Shown here one piece after another: positions 63,290 through 64,000 of a stretch of 64,000 nucleotides of DNA. The notes beneath the pieces were generated by a model. That model did no database searches, was not told the DNA's origin, and was given only the letters and a program-made list of their open reading frames with translations. The position numbers and the translations under genes were made by a program. This stretch comes from Umezawaea sp036375055 (GTDB lineage: Bacteria > Actinomycetota > Actinomycetes > Mycobacteriales > Pseudonocardiaceae). Location: NCBI RefSeq assembly GCF_036375055.1, contig NZ_DASUSQ010000070.1, positions 1-64,000 on the forward strand, given 5' to 3'. How positions within the stretch are numbered: the first letter of the stretch is position 1; the number at the start of each line of letters is the position of its first letter.

Positions 63290-63910
63290 TCACGCGCTCA
63301 GCCGCCAGTGCAGCACGTACCCGGCCGCCTCGGCGGCGATCAGGGCGTCCAGCTTCCCCAGGTTCGTCCTCTTCCCCAACCGGAACGCCCGCCCCCGCCG
63401 GGCGTCCAGCACCACGGGCTCCCCGCCCGGCAGCGTCTCGTCCATCGTCTGCTGGAGGATCCGCAACCCCACCGTCGCGGCCTCGCGCGTCAGCGGCGCC
63501 TCCTTCACGTACACCAGCGCAGCGGCCAGCGACCCGTCAGCCATCCGCAACCCCAGGTGCGGTCGCACCTTCAACGTCAGGTCCCCGGCGGTCCACCGCG
63601 CGGACGACACGGGCACCCCCGTGACCCGCGCCTTCCGCAGCCACGGCAGGAACCCCTCGGCCACCTCCTCGAACGCCCTCAGCTGCCCGTTCCGGTTGGC
63701 CGCCAGCACGGCGCCGCGCAGCTCCACCTCGGGCGTCGGCGACGACACGGCCCGCCGCATCGCGTCCCGCACGGGGTTGTAGAACCCGCACATCCTCGGG
63801 TCCTCGGCCAGGTACATCGCCCGCTGCTCGCCGAGGATGGTGATCCGCCCCCGCTGCCCGCTCATCACGTACTCGGTGAACGACAGAGCCGTCACGCTGA
63901 TGGTGTCCAT
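63290..63910 (-). CDS. Hypothetical protein
   Basis: 206 aa; family not recognised. It opens MDTISVTALSFTEYVMSGQR and contains ILGEQRAMYLAEDPRMCGFY, followed by a mixed alpha/beta middle (WTAGDLTLKVRPHLGLRMAD, AAALVYVKEAPLTREAATVG) and ends LDALIAAEAAGYVLHW. No signal or membrane segment. Codon bias is strong and the frame is long, so it is a real gene. It stands alone, 233 nt from the amidohydrolase stop; I see nothing else in that gap. Confidence 0.7.
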   Translation of the reverse strand: MDTISVTALSFTEYVMSGQRGRITILGEQRAMYLAEDPRMCGFYNPVRDAMRRAVSSPTPEVELRGAVLAANRNGQLRAFEEVAEGFLPWLRKARVTGVPVSSARWTAGDLTLKVRPHLGLRMADGSLAAALVYVKEAPLTREAATVGLRILQQTMDETLPGGEPVVLDARRGRAFRLGKRTNLGKLDALIAAEAAGYVLHWRLSA

Positions 63911-64000
63911 GGACCAACCGCCCCCTTCGAACGACCGAACCGCTGTCCCTGACGTTACTGCGGGGGTACGACAAAAATCGGCCGCACCAAACGCCCCGCG

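Overview
The window is high-GC actinomycete chromosome. Third codon positions are GC-rich, GTG and TTG starts are frequent, and many genes overlap by GTGA. Gene content (fused SecDF, CYTH-CHAD protein, PucR-proline module, AA10 LPMO, DUF6412-YidC pair) fits the Pseudonocardiales, perhaps a Saccharothrix/Lentzea/Actinosynnema-type genus. That placement is inferred from gene content; no rRNA or phylogenetic marker was available. I recognise 51 protein genes (one of them a probable inactive pseudoenzyme), two tRNA genes and three relics.

Layout. 1-8.6 kb: two copies of an unrecognised protein flank a DUF2786 protein and an ABC exporter, followed by an HhH-SNF2 helicase and, convergent to it, a helicase with a nuclease-like N-terminus. 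8.6-14.9 kb: tRNA-Lys, a lipoprotein L,D-transpeptidase, an ABC-F ATPase, tRNA-His, oligoribonuclease and a HerA-like ATPase. 14.9-20.8 kb: MFS transporter, GlxA-type regulator, a pair of membrane PH-domain proteins, and a tiny secreted peptide divergent from an HTH-TPR regulator. 21-28 kb: a coupled acyl reductase / AMP ligase / LuxR operon, an acetyltransferase and a TPR membrane protein. 28.3-33.6 kb: fused SecDF, an FMN alpha-hydroxyacid oxidase, an AraC-type regulator and a nitrilase-fold hydrolase. 33.6-40.4 kb: secreted GH16 glucanase, DNA polymerase A-family protein, a stretch of pseudogene debris, and an NTPase-TPR protein. 40.4-44.6 kb: proline catabolism (proline dehydrogenase, P5C dehydrogenase, PucR regulator). 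44.7-48 kb: fatty acid desaturase, YidC-like insertase, DUF6412, kinase-like protein and DUF402. 48-57 kb: chitin-active LPMO, a tandemly duplicated regulator/aldehyde-dehydrogenase module in which one enzyme copy has lost its active site, DUF779, and GH20 hexosaminidase. 57-64 kb: CYTH-CHAD, a helical hypothetical, HNH endonuclease, an iron-box-controlled formyltransferase, an amidohydrolase and a hypothetical.

How parts work together. The LPMO and GH20 hexosaminidase both act on chitin and both carry DasR-like sites upstream. The GH16 glucanase has a LacI/CebR-type palindrome. The reductase/ligase pair suggests fatty aldehyde or alcohol formation. The reductase and the desaturase share a similar CTAC...GTAG palindrome that may reflect common lipid control. 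The most novel-looking observations are the HTH-TPR regulator with its divergent secreted peptide (a possible actinobacterial peptide-signalling pair), the in-frame aldehyde dehydrogenase pseudoenzyme with a conserved direct-repeat operator, and the 0-8.6 kb paralogue/helicase/nuclease locus.
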